Origin: Chelonoidis abingdonii
Lineage: Eukaryota > Chordata > Testudines > Testudinidae
Direction: 5' to 3'
DNA: 64,000 bases
Assembly (NCBI RefSeq): GCF_003597395.2
Contig: NC_133770.1
Span: 297,478,032 to 297,542,031 of the forward strand
Shown here: positions 44,140-55,254 of the stretch, one piece after another
Numbering within the stretch: position 1 is the stretch's first letter
How the letters are laid out: every line of letters starts with the position of its first letter
Translations under genes and position numbers: made by a program
The notes under the pieces: model-generated
Told to the model about the DNA's origin: nothing
The model's database searches: none
What the model saw: the letters and a program-made list of their open reading frames with translations, nothing else

Positions 44140-44350
44140 TGACTTCCTGGCTCTGCCACTGTATAGTCTTGGTAAAGTCACTTAACCATTCAATTTCCAT
44201 TGATTTCAAAGAGAGTTAGGAGCCTAAATATCTTTGAGGATATGGGTCTTAGTCTCTCTGTGCCTCAGTTTCCCATCTGTACAGTGAGGGGCACTACTTC
44301 CTTGCCTTATTGTGAGACTGTGGGGTAAATCCATTACTGACAGTGAGGTG
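44140..44350 (+). repeat. MIR-type SINE interrupted by a foldback half
   Basis: CTTCCTGGCTCTGCCACTG and GTAAAGTCACTTAACC are separated from CTCTGTGCCTCAGTTTCCCA by about 65 bases of foldback-family sequence (GAGTTAGGAGCCTAAATATC). Without this insert the MIR order is normal. Confidence 0.65.
44190..44254. repeat. Foldback half inside a MIR
   Basis: TTTCCATTGATTTCAAAG, GAGTTAGGAGCCTAAATATC and TTTGAGGATATGGG match one arm of the foldback at 44492-44571. Confidence 0.55.
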
Positions 44351-44424
44351 CTCATCATCCTGAGCTTTTCACCAGTAGATCTCAAAGGCCTTCACAATCT
44401 TTTAAAATCTATTTCTCCTCCCCA

Positions 44425-44640
44425 CGAGGCAGGGCAGTGCTGTAATCCCCATTGTATGGATGGGCAACTGAGGGACAGAGAGACAAAGGCCCAGATCCTC
44501 AAAGGTATTTAGGCTCCTAACTCCCATTGACATCAGTGGCAGTTAGGATCCTAAATACCTTTGCGGATCTGTGTAAGTGATGTGCCCAAGATTACACAGG
44601 AAGTCAGTGACAGAGCATGGATTTGCTAGGGGCCAGATAC
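44425..44640 (-). repeat. MIR-type SINE, antisense, with a foldback inside
   Basis: CCCCATTGTATGGATGGGCA, ACTGAGGGACAGAGAGAC, then after the foldback TGTGCCCAAGATTACACAGG and AGTCAGTGACAGAGCATGGA. Confidence 0.7.
44492..44571. mobile_element. Foldback MITE, near-perfect palindrome
   Basis: The left arm (CAGATCCTCAAAGGTATTTA, GGCTCCTAACTCCCA) is the reverse complement of the right arm (GGCAGTTAGGATCCTAAATA, CCTTTGCGGATCTG) with a few mismatches. The loop is about 11 bases. It lies inside an antisense MIR. Confidence 0.8.
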
Positions 44641-45429
44641 ATATAGCCAAGGAATCTAGGTGGCTCACGCCCAATGCTTGGCCAGAAAGCGTATACAGGC
44701 ACTGCTTCTGCAACTGGATAGATGTGGGCGGACTGTGATGCCTGAGGAGGTTCCCATTGAGTCAAACAGCTGTTGCACAGGCAGAAGAAGCTGGCTGCAG
44801 GATTAGGGCCTTCAGCTGCACTCCTGAGCCCCTATGCTGCAGTGTGAAAATGGGGCAGGCCTGGAAGCACCTGGTACATGGCAAAGGCACTTGCGTTTCC
44901 AGCTCACCTAATGCCAGCCCAGGGCTTTGACAGCTTCGTCTCCCCCACCGCACAATAAGTCCTCCTGATTCTCTTGAGAGGAAAGAAATAAAACATCCTG
45001 TGAAGCAGCTTCAAGTATTTTCCCCCCTAAAAATGTGAGGCGGTAAAAGAAAGGGAGGAAACAGATTTAGGGCTTTTATTTGTATTAAACGCCTGTCATT
45101 TGTCTCCCGTAGCAAGGCAATAATCTGTAAGTAATTTCTCCTGCATTACGAAAACACACATCGCCGATTTGCTGTGAGTTATTTTAAGTGACACTTGGTT
45201 AAAGCATGGTGATCAATCAGGTGCCTATGAAATATTGGTTTCCCAGCTTTGGTTTTTTATTTAAAAAAAAAAGTAGAAGAAAGAACCGTTGCGAGTGAAT
45301 TGAATGCTCATGATTTGGAGTGATTCACAGCGGTTCTGCAAGCAGGTGCTTAGCAAGCGTCTGCCACACAGTTCTGCAGCTAGAGCTCCCCTCCTGCCTG
45401 CCTCCGCGTGTCTTTGCAGACCCCAATGC
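44641..45429. other. No gene; possible conserved noncoding part
   Basis: 45020-45260 is AT-rich, CpG-holding and non-repetitive (GCAAGGCAATAATCTGTAAG). Conservation is unknown. Confidence 0.3.
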
Positions 45430-45860
45430 TGCTTTGCTGATACACCTCAGCCCTGAACTCGCACCTCCTGTTAGCCCAGATCTGGGACAGCACCCTGCTC
45501 TGGAACGCTGCTCAGTCCATGGTGCCCCTTGCTGATGGGCTCTCCAGATATAAAGCTCTGCCAATGCACCTTGACCCCCCTGCTAGTCCAGTCCTGGGCC
45601 TTCCACACTGCTCTTCCAATGGAGCTCAGTCCTAATGCCCAGCACCCCATAATGCTGCAAGCCTGGGACCCCACACAACTCTGCCAATGCACCTGGACCT
45701 CCCTGCTATTCCAGTCCTGGGCCCTCCACACTGCTCTTCCAATGCAGCTCAGTCCTAACCCCCAGCACCCCATAATGCTGCAAGCCTGGGACCCCACACA
45801 ACTCTGCCAATGCACCTCAACCCCCAGGCTATTCCAGTCCCAGGGCCTCCACACTGCGCA
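45430..45860. repeat. Tandem repeat, 123-bp period
   Basis: CTCTGCCAATGCACC recurs at 45556, 45679 and 45802, exactly 123 bp apart. Between them CCAGTCCTGGGCC, CACACTGCTCTTCCAATG and AGCACCCCATAATGCTGCAA repeat. A more diverged unit precedes at about 45430-45555. Because 123 is divisible by three, frames stay open on both strands (45529-45867 plus; 45471-46061 minus). No protein family is recognised, so this is probably a minisatellite. Confidence 0.85.
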
Positions 45861-46574
45861 GTCCTGACCTGAAGCACCCTCTGATGTCCCAGTTATTAAG
45901 CAAAGATTGCAAGTCATGCTGTTGCATTGTAATAGGAAAGAGCGGATTTGCTCTGCACAATGAGGACACATGTCCATCATGTCTGGTACCCTGCTTTCAG
46001 CAGTTGCCAATACCTGATGTTTCATAGGTAGGTTGGGGAAGGGAGGGCAGGAATGTGACAATGCTGCATGTGAAAGATAGGGAACAAGTCCTTCCTGACC
46101 CCGTGGAGAGCAGCGCGGGTGGAGAGCAGTGCGTGTCCTGAAGCATGAGCTTTAATCACTAATGATGCGAAAATCAGATAATTATTTTCAGACGTTATCC
46201 AAAGCTTGGCAGTTTGGAGTGATCCAAAGGGGCTTTAGTCTCTGCTGGATGCTCATCGCTTTTTCGACATAGTGTGTTAGTCTCATTCAAATCCCTGGGC
46301 ACTGTCTAGTCCCTGAAGGCCAGGCTGGGCTGTGGTGTGTGTACTGAACACTCATGTGAGAAGTGCCCAGAGGCCCCAACACGCTCAGCAGGGTGCCTCT
46401 GAGCTGTCATGCCTATGGCTGCATAGGCTGGAGATTCCTCGAAAAGGTTGGGAAATAGAACAGAATAGAGAAACTGAGGCACGGTGCAGTGAGTCTGACT
46501 TAGCACAGTGCAGTGCAAATAAACCACAAGACCTTCCCTCCTCGCTTGAAGATGTCGTTATTACTCCCTACTCC
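45861..46574. other. No feature recognised
   Basis: Unique sequence. 46150-46280 is AT-rich and non-repetitive. Confidence 0.4.
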
Positions 46575-46724
46575 CCAAGCCTGCTCCTGCCCCATAGACT
46601 CTGGGTGCAGCCCCTCCCACTCCCCCATGGAGGCCTGGGAATGCCCCCCCCCGGAGGCCTGGGGCCAGCCCCCATCCCCTGCGGGCGGCTGCATAGGGCA
46701 CCACAATGTCTAAGGACAGCCCTG
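46575..46724 (-). repeat. GC-rich hAT-type MITE end
   Basis: The right edge AAGGACAGCCCTG is the inverted CAGGGCTGTCC-type terminus. The interior repeats CCATGGAGGCCTGGGAATGC and CGGAGGCCTGGGGCCAG. The other end is not found. Confidence 0.45.
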
Positions 46725-47374
46725 CCTGAAACCCCACCTCATGGGAAGAGTGCCGCCGAAGTCAGTGGGATTACTTGCAGGAGTGAGGTTTACTCCCACG
46801 AGTAATGACTGCAGCCCAGGTTCAACCAACGAAACACCAAGCGTGTCACATGTTCTCATCGCCGCTCAGACCTGACATTCCCCGCTTAATGACTCTGTCG
46901 ATGTTTTTTAAAACCTGGGATAAAAACTATTCAGTTGGACTCCACTTATCTCCTTCCCTAGTAATATGGAAATCAGGGGCACGTGGCAAGATGGAGTGAT
47001 TATACAACAGCTCTGGAGCATTAGCAGTGCTGAATGCACGCATGCCAACCAGCCGTGCAGTATTTTTAGAGCCTGGGCCTTTTAACTCTTGCTTATAATT
47101 CTATACAAGCTACAAAAATAAACCTGAGCTGCATTGGGGGATGAGGGGTGCTGTTAATGATCAGTATTACAGGAATACTTAGAAGCCTCAGCTGACATCA
47201 GGGACCCATTGAGCTAGATGCTACAGATGTGCATGGTACGAGATAGCCTCTGCCCCAACGAGACTGTGCCAGGTGAGTGCCCCCTTTTGGACCAGGTGTG
47301 TCTCTGCAGTGCCCTACCCCTGTTTTCCCTGCCTTCAGGGATCCCTAAACAAACTCCGCACAGCCACGGGCGAC
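46725..47374. other. No feature recognised
   Basis: Unique sequence. Confidence 0.4.
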
Positions 47375-47660
47375 ACATACCGGAGGCTGGGGGAGGCTAA
47401 GCCTCCCCAAACCTCCGGTAAGGCTGCCCACCACAGCCCTGTGGCAGGGCTCAGACCTCCTCTGGGCAGGCGGGAGTTCGAGTGGGTCGGCTGAGGCTCC
47501 TTTGGCCAGGGTGGGGGGCTCAGGGCTCCTCTGGCCTTGACGGGCAAGGGGAGAAGTGGGGGCAGGACCTCAAACAGAAGTGGCAGGGTAGGGGCGGGCC
47601 CTCAGATGGAAGGGGCAGGATGGGGGGGGCTAGCCTCTCCGAATGGGGGTTCACGTGCCC
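47375..47660. repeat. GC-rich element related to 41128-41705
   Basis: It shares the GGGGAGGCTAAGCCTCCCC palindrome (47391-47409) followed by AAAC. It also has a purine-rich interior with GGCAGGGTAGGGGCGGG and a GGGCTAGCCTCTCC end block. Boundaries and target duplication are not resolved. Confidence 0.6.
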
Positions 47661-48104
47661 CTCACGCATACAGCCTTGCTCATCCATTCACAGCCCTTCC
47701 TGGCGGGGCTGGTTTCTTTATTATCACAAAGCTCCAAAAAAGCAAACACAAGAGCAAAGCTTCCAGCCAGCCCCAGGCCCTGCGCCCTGAGGTACCGGCC
47801 CTTTCTGCTCGCTGGGCAGCTGGAGAAGCAGCAAGGCCTGGCCTGCCTTCTTCCGAAGGAAAAACAAAATGTTCAGCTGCATCTCCTTCCCCGGCACCCA
47901 ACTCCCTTCTTCAGGGACCCCTGCAGGAAACCCACTCCACCGGCAGCTCCCCGTCTGACTTTCCTCTAACTGAACTGCCATGTGCAGCCCCACCCCCTTA
48001 GCTGGTTCTGCTGGGAGGTTGGCACAGGAGAGTTGGACCTATTTCAATCACAGGGGGCCAGCTGTCCTGTGACAGGTTGCAATTTAAAGAGACAAGCCAA
48101 GCCA
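47661..48104. other. No feature recognised
   Basis: Overlapping frames on both strands (for example 47537-48001 plus) are proline/alanine-rich by composition. I see no splice or domain evidence. Confidence 0.4.
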
Positions 48105-48250
48105 AGGAAGTGCATTATCACTGTTCCCATTTTACAGCTCAGGAGCTGAGGCAGAGAGATTCACCCAAGGCCGCATGGGGAATCTGTAGGTTGAGCCCAT
48201 ATCTCCTGAGTCCCACTCCTGTACCTTAGCCACAGGGTCACCCTGCCTCT
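48105..48250 (-). repeat. MIR-type SINE, antisense
   Basis: GTTCCCATTTTACAGCTCAG, GAGCTGAGGCAGAGAGATTC and ACCCAAGGCCGCATGGGGAA, then ATCTCCTGAGTCCCACTCC. Confidence 0.75.
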
Positions 48251-49091
48251 CCAGAGGGTGCTGGAGTTCACTGACCGCTGTTTGTGGCCATCATGGGCTC
48301 AGAAGAGCCAGCCCAAAGCCAGTTCCCAGCAGTGCTGCGGGTGAAGATTGCCCAGCTGTGGTCTCCAGGGCGCTAGCATATTGCCACAGCTGCCGCAAGA
48401 ACATGAATTGAGCACAGATGGGAGGGCACCAGGCAGATGGTCTGTGGGACGTTGAAAGGGAATGGGAGAAGTCCCAGGAGACAATACGTCTATTACAGTG
48501 TGCCCCAAGGCACAAAGAAGGCTTCAGGCCTGTTGCTCACAGCAATCGGTGAGTCTTTGAGTGGCAAACTTAGAGAAACGCCAGAACACCCACACCCTTG
48601 CTGGAGTAGCTGATCTAGCTGGGAGCAGGGTGGGGAGGATAGTGCTTTGCTGCCAGTATGAAACCCATGGAATTGACCCAATGTGTTACTGAGCTAGTGG
48701 CAGCAATAGGCATGCTGGCAGTGTGGTCGCTGAGGAGCTGTTCGAAGTCACAATAAGGACCGGGTTGGCTCAGGGGTGCACCACCGAATGGAAAGCTAGC
48801 TTATCGCTGTCTCTCCACACCCATGCCCCTGCGCTGAGTGTAACTAGACCAGACCCAGGGATCTGGACCCAGGATTGTGCAATCAAATACCTAATTAGAT
48901 GTGTAGCCAGCAACTTGCACATGCAGTTACCACAATTGTGCATGCCCCGGTGGGGACTGCATGAGCAAATAAATCATGCAAACACACATACATTTTTGCA
49001 GAGTACATGTAAATGCCCAGATCTAAAAATGTAGCCCTAATTTATTTGTTTATGAGGGCAAACACTCCTAAAGAAAGATGTAGTTTGTAGT
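48251..49091. other. No feature recognised
   Basis: Unique sequence. Confidence 0.4.
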
Positions 49092-49240
49092 CAGGCATAG
49101 ACTCATAGAATCATAGGGTTAGAAGAGACTGCAAGAGTGAGCTAGTCTAACCCCCTGCCAAGCTACAAGATACAAACTTTCTGTCTGAAGGTTATGACCA
49201 TGGGGCAGTGAGTTACACAGGTTAATTGTGCATTGTATGA
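49092..49240 (-). repeat. CR1 LINE 3' fragment
   Basis: ACTCATAGAATCATAGGGTT, AGAAGAGACTGCAAGAGTGA and CTAACCCCCTGCCAAGCTAC identify another CR1 subfamily, antisense. The right part is diverged. Confidence 0.7.
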
Positions 49241-49361
49241 CTAGGTGAAATCAGGGCTGGGGACAGTTATTCCTTTGTAACAATCACAAATGGCCACTGC
49301 CACAGACAAGATACAGGTCTAGTTGGTCGGCAGCTCTCATGTGCTTTCATCACTTCACAGA

Positions 49362-49735
49362 TTTCAAGGCCAGAAGGAGCCAATCTAGCCTGACCTCCTG
49401 TGCTACACACGCCGTAGAACTGCCCCAAAATAATTCCTAGAGCAGACCTTTTAGAAACACACCTATGCTTGATTTAAAAATGGCCAGTGATGGAGGATCA
49501 GCCTTAACCCTTGGTACATTGCTTCAGTGATCAATTACTCCCCTGGTTAAAAATTTACATCATATTTCCAGCTTCAACTTCCAGCCACTGGCTCGTGCTA
49601 GACCTTTCTCAGCTAGATGGAAGTGCCCACTGATACATAGTTGCTCCCCATGTGGGTACTTACAGATGGCACCCAAGTCACCTCTTAACCTTCTCTTTGT
49701 AAAACTCAATAGATTGAGCTCCTTGAGGTTGTCAC
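49362..49735 (-). repeat. CR1 LINE 3' fragment
   Basis: TTTCAAGGCCAGAAGGAGCC, CCTGACCTCCTGTGCTACAC, ATTACTCCCCTGGTTAAAAA and CACCTCTTAACCTTCTCTTT form an antisense CR1 3' region of the subfamily seen at 41003 and 42425. It is about 370 bp long and 5'-truncated. Confidence 0.8.
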
Positions 49736-50430
49736 TAGGAGAGATCAGACAGAGGTCTTGGCGGTGCTCCCCTTGAAACAGCCAGCTGCCTGCAGGAGCC
49801 GATTTGTGATAACTTAAAACAAAGGGACTGATGGCTATTACATATAATCAATATTTTCCTTGGTCTTAGTGTTTATACTTTGCTGCCACCAACTGTACCC
49901 TGTGGATACTGCACCCGAATTCCTACAGTAGAGGAAACCCACAAGCGTGTGAATTCCCTACCTCACCTTCTCTCCTACTTAAGTAGCTCACCCGAGAGGA
50001 AGAGACGATTGATAGATTTGCTTTTAAGGACGGTAGTGCCACTCATGAGTCAGGAGAGAGGCACCAAAGTACATGGGAGCATCTGGCTTGAATGGCAGCT
50101 GCCCTGATGACTGGCAGTAGACAGATGGAAGGGAAAGACACAGGTTGTGAGCAACATGGGTGGTCCTGGGGGGTATGAACATAATGGAAGGTGGAACGCC
50201 ACTGTGATCTGATCTACTGGCTGCCAGCTGAATCTGAGATGCAGGCAGGCATGGTGAGGCGACCAGGCATGAGATGTGTGACAGCAGAAGCCCTGAGATA
50301 CGGCAAGTCCTTTGCGTTGCGAGCATCCAGGGAGATAATGCTCCTGTAGCTTGATCTACTGGCTGGTCCACTCATCTATACAAGGATAGAGAGCACACGG
50401 GGTGCTGAAATCCTGATGCTCAGAACATGT
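49736..50430. other. No feature recognised
   Basis: Unique sequence. Confidence 0.4.
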
Positions 50431-50607
50431 GGGGAGGGATAGCTCAGTGGTTTGAGCATTGGCCTGTTAAACCCAGGGTTGTGAGCTCAATCCTTGAGGG
50501 AGCCGCTTAGGGATCTGGGACAAAAATCTGTCTGGGGGTTGGTCCCGCTTTGAGCAGGGGGTTGGACTAGATTATCTCTTGAGGTCCCTTCCAACCCTGA
50601 CATTCTC
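50431..50607 (+). repeat. tRNA-derived SINE with CR1-like tail
   Basis: GGATAGCTCAGTGGTTTGAG (A-box region), GTTGTGAGCTCAATCCTTGA (B-box region), TTTGAGCAGGGGGTTGGACT and CCTTCCAACCCTGACATTCT. Better preserved than the copy at 7240-7425. Confidence 0.95.
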
Positions 50608-50811
50608 TGCAGCACCTTTAAAGGTGCCACTTGCCCAATAAAATCCTGCAGCCACTTCTTTGGAGCGACACACTGTCTGGGGCGGTAACGGAGCTGGACT
50701 TTCATAACGCCCATACACAATGTGGTGTATTTGTCCCTGTGATGTGGTGTTCACGTCACACAAATGCTGAGTAGAGTAATGCAGGCTAGAAGGGTCCAGT
50801 TAACCTCAGAC

Positions 50812-50995
50812 ACTGCCCCTGCCAGCAGCAAGCAGGTGCTTGGGGTGACCCATGGAAGGGGTGGCATGTCTGGCAATTCAGTAGCAAGTCCCTCTCGGAG
50901 GGAAGGACCTGCTGCCAAAGACTGAAGCAGTGCGGTGGAGCTGCTGCTGATCATGATAGTGGCTTGGGGTGGCAAAAACCCTGGAGCTGGCCCTG
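50812..50995. repeat. hAT-type MITE, degenerate
   Basis: The right end CTGGAGCTGGCCCTG and interior CAAGCAGGTGCTTGGGGTG resemble the MITE at 20901-21225. The left terminus is eroded. Confidence 0.5.
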
Positions 50996-51454
50996 CCTGC
51001 AGGGGAGCTAGGGACTGATGAGGCTTAATGGCAGCTGAAGCCCAGTTGGGGGAGGAGCCGGGATAGGATGATAGAGCTGGAGAGAGGAGCTCTGCTGCCA
51101 CTCTGTAAAGGAAAGGGGAGTTGGCCAGGGACAAAGAGAAAGTCCATGGGAGAGTAAACTCTGGGGTCCTGCCCTGGATTAGGGAGTCTGGCAAGAGGCC
51201 AAGAGGGGTGAAATAGCCCTGGGGAGCAGAGGAATCTCTGGCAGTGGTGGGAGGGAAGATCTTTTGAGACAGCAACCGGATCGTTTGTCCTGGGGGACTC
51301 TGACACCCTGGAAGGGGAGCGCTGCACAGTTTTGTTTTGGCCTCTCTCAAGGTTAAATCCAGCCTGCAGTTTCGGCTCGCTCCATAGCAACAGTAGTAAT
51401 GCAAGTCCCCCTGAGCAGATGTGGGGAAACGACAGTGAGCTCAGCTCCAAGGAC
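50996..51454. other. No feature recognised
   Basis: Purine-rich on the plus strand. A long minus-strand frame (50751-51404) crosses from here into the MITE and is judged spurious. Confidence 0.4.
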
Positions 51455-51645
51455 CAGGTGGAGTCAGGACTGGAATCGGTTCCCTAGGGAGGTGGTGGAA
51501 TCTCCTTCCCTAGGGATTTTTAAGGCCCGGCTTGACAAAGTCCTGGCTAAAATGATGTAGAGGGTGATGGTCCGGCTTTGAGCAGAGGTTTGGACTTGAT
51601 AACCTCCTGAGGTCCCTTCCAACCCTGATATTCTATGATTCTATG
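51455..51645 (+). repeat. CR1 LINE 3' end
   Basis: CCCTAGGGAGGTGGTGGAAT, TGACAAAGTCCTGGCTAAAA and GAGGTCCCTTCCAACCCTGA end with ATTCTATGATTCTATGA. The sense-strand terminus is intact. Confidence 0.95.
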
Positions 51646-52950
51646 AGGACGGAGGTGGAGGCAAAAGGACCCTCCCCTCATCTGCCTCCCTGGTCAGTTA
51701 TTCAGGCTAAGGGCTAGCTTCTTGGGCTTGACCCCTTAGGAGTATCAGAGCGTAACTGCCTTTCCATTACCCTATGCTCACTCTGCCTCAGTTTCCCCTG
51801 TCTGGTATCAAATGGAGACCAGGGCTAATTGCCCAGACCACTCCAAACAACCCCCTCCCCGCCGCTGTAAAGTCTCAAACAGTGGCACCTGCACCAGGGC
51901 CTTACAGTCCAATGCTAACAGAACACCATTCTGCAGCATTTCTACCAGCACCCTCCGATCCAGAGCCATCCCCCCACGCCCAGGGCTCCTTCACACCAGA
52001 GCAGCCTCCGTCTGTGCCCGGAGCATCCCCTCAGACTTGACTCTGTCCCCAGTCTCATTTCTGAAGAGACTCACAGCAGCCCTGCTCTCTGCAGCAGCAA
52101 AGCCCATGAACAGCTCATATACCCTCCCCACCTCTCACCACACTGACCAAAGCACTCGCCTTATATCCTTACCCCTTCTTCCCGAGTGCATTGCTGCCCC
52201 AGACACCAGGCTAGGCTGCGATCCTGGACCCAAGCTTGTCTTTCAAGGGCCAGTGAGAGGGCAGGATGATCCATTGTCATTATTGCTGATCCAGGAGCTA
52301 CCATGGTGTAGGGCAGCAACAAAGTGACATCATCTGCTGTGTGCAGACCAATAACCAGCAGCAACTGTGGGATAAAGCAGGGTTAGGGCAAATCACCTCT
52401 TGCTGTTGACTGGGGTGGGGTTTGTAGATAAATGACTCAGATCCCAGCATTCTGGGGGAAATGCAAGCGCCTGCCAATTTCCCAGAAAGCTTCTGTCACT
52501 GTCGCAAAGGCCAAATGTCACCAGCAAACAAATCCCAGCAGAAAAACTCCACTGGGGCCAAGCCATCCTTTCATTAGGCTGCTGTGTGGTTTGCATCTCA
52601 GAATGCACACACGCAGAACTGGCCTGAACACAGTGATAAGGAAGAGGTTCTCTCTGTGGTGGGTGAATTTCACCCAGAGCAGAGGTCTAGCACCCAGGGC
52701 TACGCACATCTGCCTGCCGGAGTTCAGTGGCTCACTGCAAGAGGTGTGGAGCATTCACAGCTCCCATTGACTTCAGCTGCACTCATGTGAGCGCTCGACC
52801 GCTCTGAAAATCAGGTCTCATGTGTCTCTAGGTGGGCACCCAGAAAAGGAGGAATGTCAGTACTGGCCCCCACAAACACCTCAGGTCCACATGTAACACT
52901 GACAGAGCCCGGTCGTCACCAGGTGGGATCAAGTCTAGAATTTCTGGAGC
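51646..52950. other. No feature recognised
   Basis: Open frames at 51774-52327 (plus) are serine/proline-rich with no domain. Confidence 0.4.
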
Positions 52951-52953
52951 TTA
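52951..52953. repeat. TTA target duplication, left
   Basis: TTA here and at 53255-53257. PIF/Harbinger elements duplicate TWA. Confidence 0.6.
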
Positions 52954-53254
52954 GGTCTGGTCTACACTGCGGGGGTGGGGGGAATCGATCTAAGATACGC
53001 AACTTCAGCTGCAGGAATAGCGTAGCTGAAGTCGACGTATCTTAGATCAACTTACCTCCCATCCTCAAGGCGCAGAATTGACAGTCATGGCTCCCCCGTT
53101 GACTCCACTTCCGCCTCTCGCCCTGGTGGAGTTCCGGAGTCGACGGAAGTGCGTTTGGGGATCGCGATATATCGCATCTAGATGAGATGTGATAAATCAA
53201 TCCCCGATAGATCAATCGCTACCTGCCGATCCGGCGGGTAGTGTGGACGTACCC
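52954..53254. mobile_element. Harbinger-type MITE, 301 bp, TSD TTA
   Basis: The ends GGTCTGGTCTACACT and AGTGTGGACGTACCC are inverted. Inside, GATCTAAGATACG (52987-52999) pairs perfectly with CGTATCTTAGATC (53036-53048), enclosing a second pair ACTTCAGCT and AGCTGAAGT. There is no coding sequence. Confidence 0.8.
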
Positions 53255-53257
53255 TTA

Positions 53258-53857
53258 GTGTATGAGCCTCTACTGCATGAGCCAAAAGCCACATGGCCCT
53301 TAGCTAAGGCTATAGCAGACTCATTAATCACTAAGTGGTCTCCCTGCCCCTAGACAGAACAGAGCACCACCCGTAGGAGGCATGTAGGTTACACATACAC
53401 ACACACACAAGTATTCCAAACAGTCTATCTCCATTCCAAGAGCAACTCTGGTTCAAGCAGAACTGTTTTAGTCCCAGTGTAGACACAGACTAGGCAGAGT
53501 ACCTCTATTAGGCTCCCACACCATTGTCCTATGATGCACCAGTGTATTCTTCCCAAATGTTCTCTGGAAACTGTGGGAGGGTTAGTGACAGGGCAGCACT
53601 AGGGTGGACATCAGGCACACCAGAAATAGTTAAGAATGTGAATCACTGTATATGCATTGAGCTGCTTGTTCTAAAATTGGGTCTATCCCCCCAATTCAAG
53701 TGCAGCCCCTTCACTTCTCTAGGGTGGACACAGTCCTAGAGCTCTGCAGAAAAGAAAGAGTGCAGAAAATAGGAGCTGTGTGGAGTCATAGGGGGATTTC
53801 CTATCTCACTCTTATGCCTAGGGGAGTCGAGAAATCTGGGCTCTATCGCCTGCTCTG
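53258..53857. other. No gene; short CA run
   Basis: A short CA repeat at 53392-53409; otherwise unrecognised. Confidence 0.4.
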
Positions 53858-53859
53858 TA

Positions 53860-54374
53860 GAGCTAAGCAAAATATTTTCAGTAAATACAAAGTTTGCTGA
53901 AAAATATATTTTGCAGGGGCTTCAAAACTGTTTGCAAATTTGGGTCAATTTCAACGACTAGTTTTGACCTTTAAAATACAAATGAAAATTTTTCATTTTG
54001 ACTTTTCTGTTTCGAAACACTCGGTGATGGAAATTTTTTAAACATTTCATTGCGACTTTTACTTTCAAAATTATGTTCCATTTTTAAAGGCGGTTGAGTG
54101 TTTTTTGGTTTTTTTTGTTTTTAAGGTGAAAATCACCTGAAAACAACCAAACAAAAACACTGAAAACATTTCTTTTTGGCTCAACGGAAAATGTTTCGGT
54201 CAGTTCAAAACAATTTTATTTTTCTCAGGTTTTTTTCTAGGCTACATCGTATTTAAAAAAAAATCAGTTTTGCTGTGAATCAACCCAATTCTTCCCCTCT
54301 CCCCAATTCTTCCTCCCACCTCGATTTTTCAGTTCAGTCCCCGAACTGAAAAAAATTAACTATTCACTCAGCTC
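53860..54374. mobile_element. A/T-rich MITE flanked by TA
   Basis: It starts GAGCTAAGCAAAATATTTTC and ends TATTCACTCAGCTC, an inverted GAGCT...AGCTC pair flanked by TA on each side (53858-53859 and 54375-54376), as in Tc1/mariner-type elements. The interior alternates AAATTT and TTCAAAAC-type blocks. Ends of the same kind occur at about 1835-1845, 56261-56268 and 63627-63640. Confidence 0.6.
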
Positions 54375-54376
54375 TA

Positions 54377-54600
54377 TTCCTGTCTAAATGTGGGCAAGTC
54401 GCTTGATCTTGCCCTACTCAATGAGAGTTTTACCATTGATATAAATGGCAGCAGGTTCCCACTTTTAGTCTCTGCCTCAGTTTTGCCATCTGTAGAGGGG
54501 GTTAATACTGACCTACCTCCCAGAACGGTTGTGAGGCTAAACTTGTCAATTTCTATAACAGCACTATTTAGCATTGAATATGGCTGGAATTACTGATTCT
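54377..54600 (+). repeat. MIR-type SINE with an insert
   Basis: AAATGTGGGCAAGTCGCTTG and TCTGCCTCAGTTTTGCCATC, then ACCTCCCAGAACGGTTGTGA. Between the first two blocks is about 45 bases of non-MIR sequence around GAGTTTTACCATTGATATAA. Confidence 0.6.
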
Positions 54601-55254
54601 TCTCCCTTTCCTTATTCTCTTTTTACAGCCTCAAATGTCCAGACCAGTCCAGACTTTTAAAAGTGCCTTTAGTGCTCATTAACCTGGGTACTGTGACTCC
54701 ATTGTAGTGCGATGCGTCAGGGATTGATATGTTGTTGTTTCAACTGGCAGACGTAATTTCTGCGTTTTGTTTCTACCCTTTGTAGATACGATGTTGTTAT
54801 TTGTTATGAAAATTCAATAACATTTTAATGATTAAAAATAAATCCCATCTGTTTGTTTTTCCCCTGGAGGAACAAGAAAAGATGTATTAATAGGAATTCC
54901 TTCCATTTCTAATTTTTGAAAAAAATATTTGTATTACCTGGGGTAACTGAATGAAATTTAAATGACAGCAATTCAGCTGAATAGGATGAAAAATATCCTC
55001 CTGGTGAGATCTATCATCTGTGGATTGTAGTCGGAGCCCCATCCCTGGGTTTTTTTAAAAAGAGAATAAAGAGACGATGCCTAGTTAATCAGTGGAACTC
55101 CCTGTTATAAGATATTGAGGCCACAAGCTTAGTGGGGTTCAAAACAAAATTGGATGTTTCCAAGCACACACATTCACACAAAAAGCAAGGCTAGCAAGAG
55201 GTACAGTAAATACAGTTTTTAAAATATTAGAAGAAATACAAGGGATGTGCTTGA
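54601..55254. other. Candidate conserved noncoding element
   Basis: 54690-54980 is AT-rich and free of repeat signature, with CpGs (GTAGTGCGATGCGTCAGGGA) and TAAT-type sites (CATTTTAATGATTAAAAATA). The function is inference only. Confidence 0.3.

Noticed and set aside
45471..46061. 196-codon open frame on the minus strand
   Set aside because: Its length is explained by the 123-bp in-frame tandem repeat; no protein family is recognised.
50751..51404. 217-codon open frame on the minus strand, the longest in the window
   Set aside because: It runs from unique purine-rich sequence straight through a degenerate hAT-type MITE, with serine/proline-rich composition and no domain.
51812..52327. 171-codon frame on the plus strand
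   Set aside because: Low-complexity serine/proline composition, overlapping frames, no motif.
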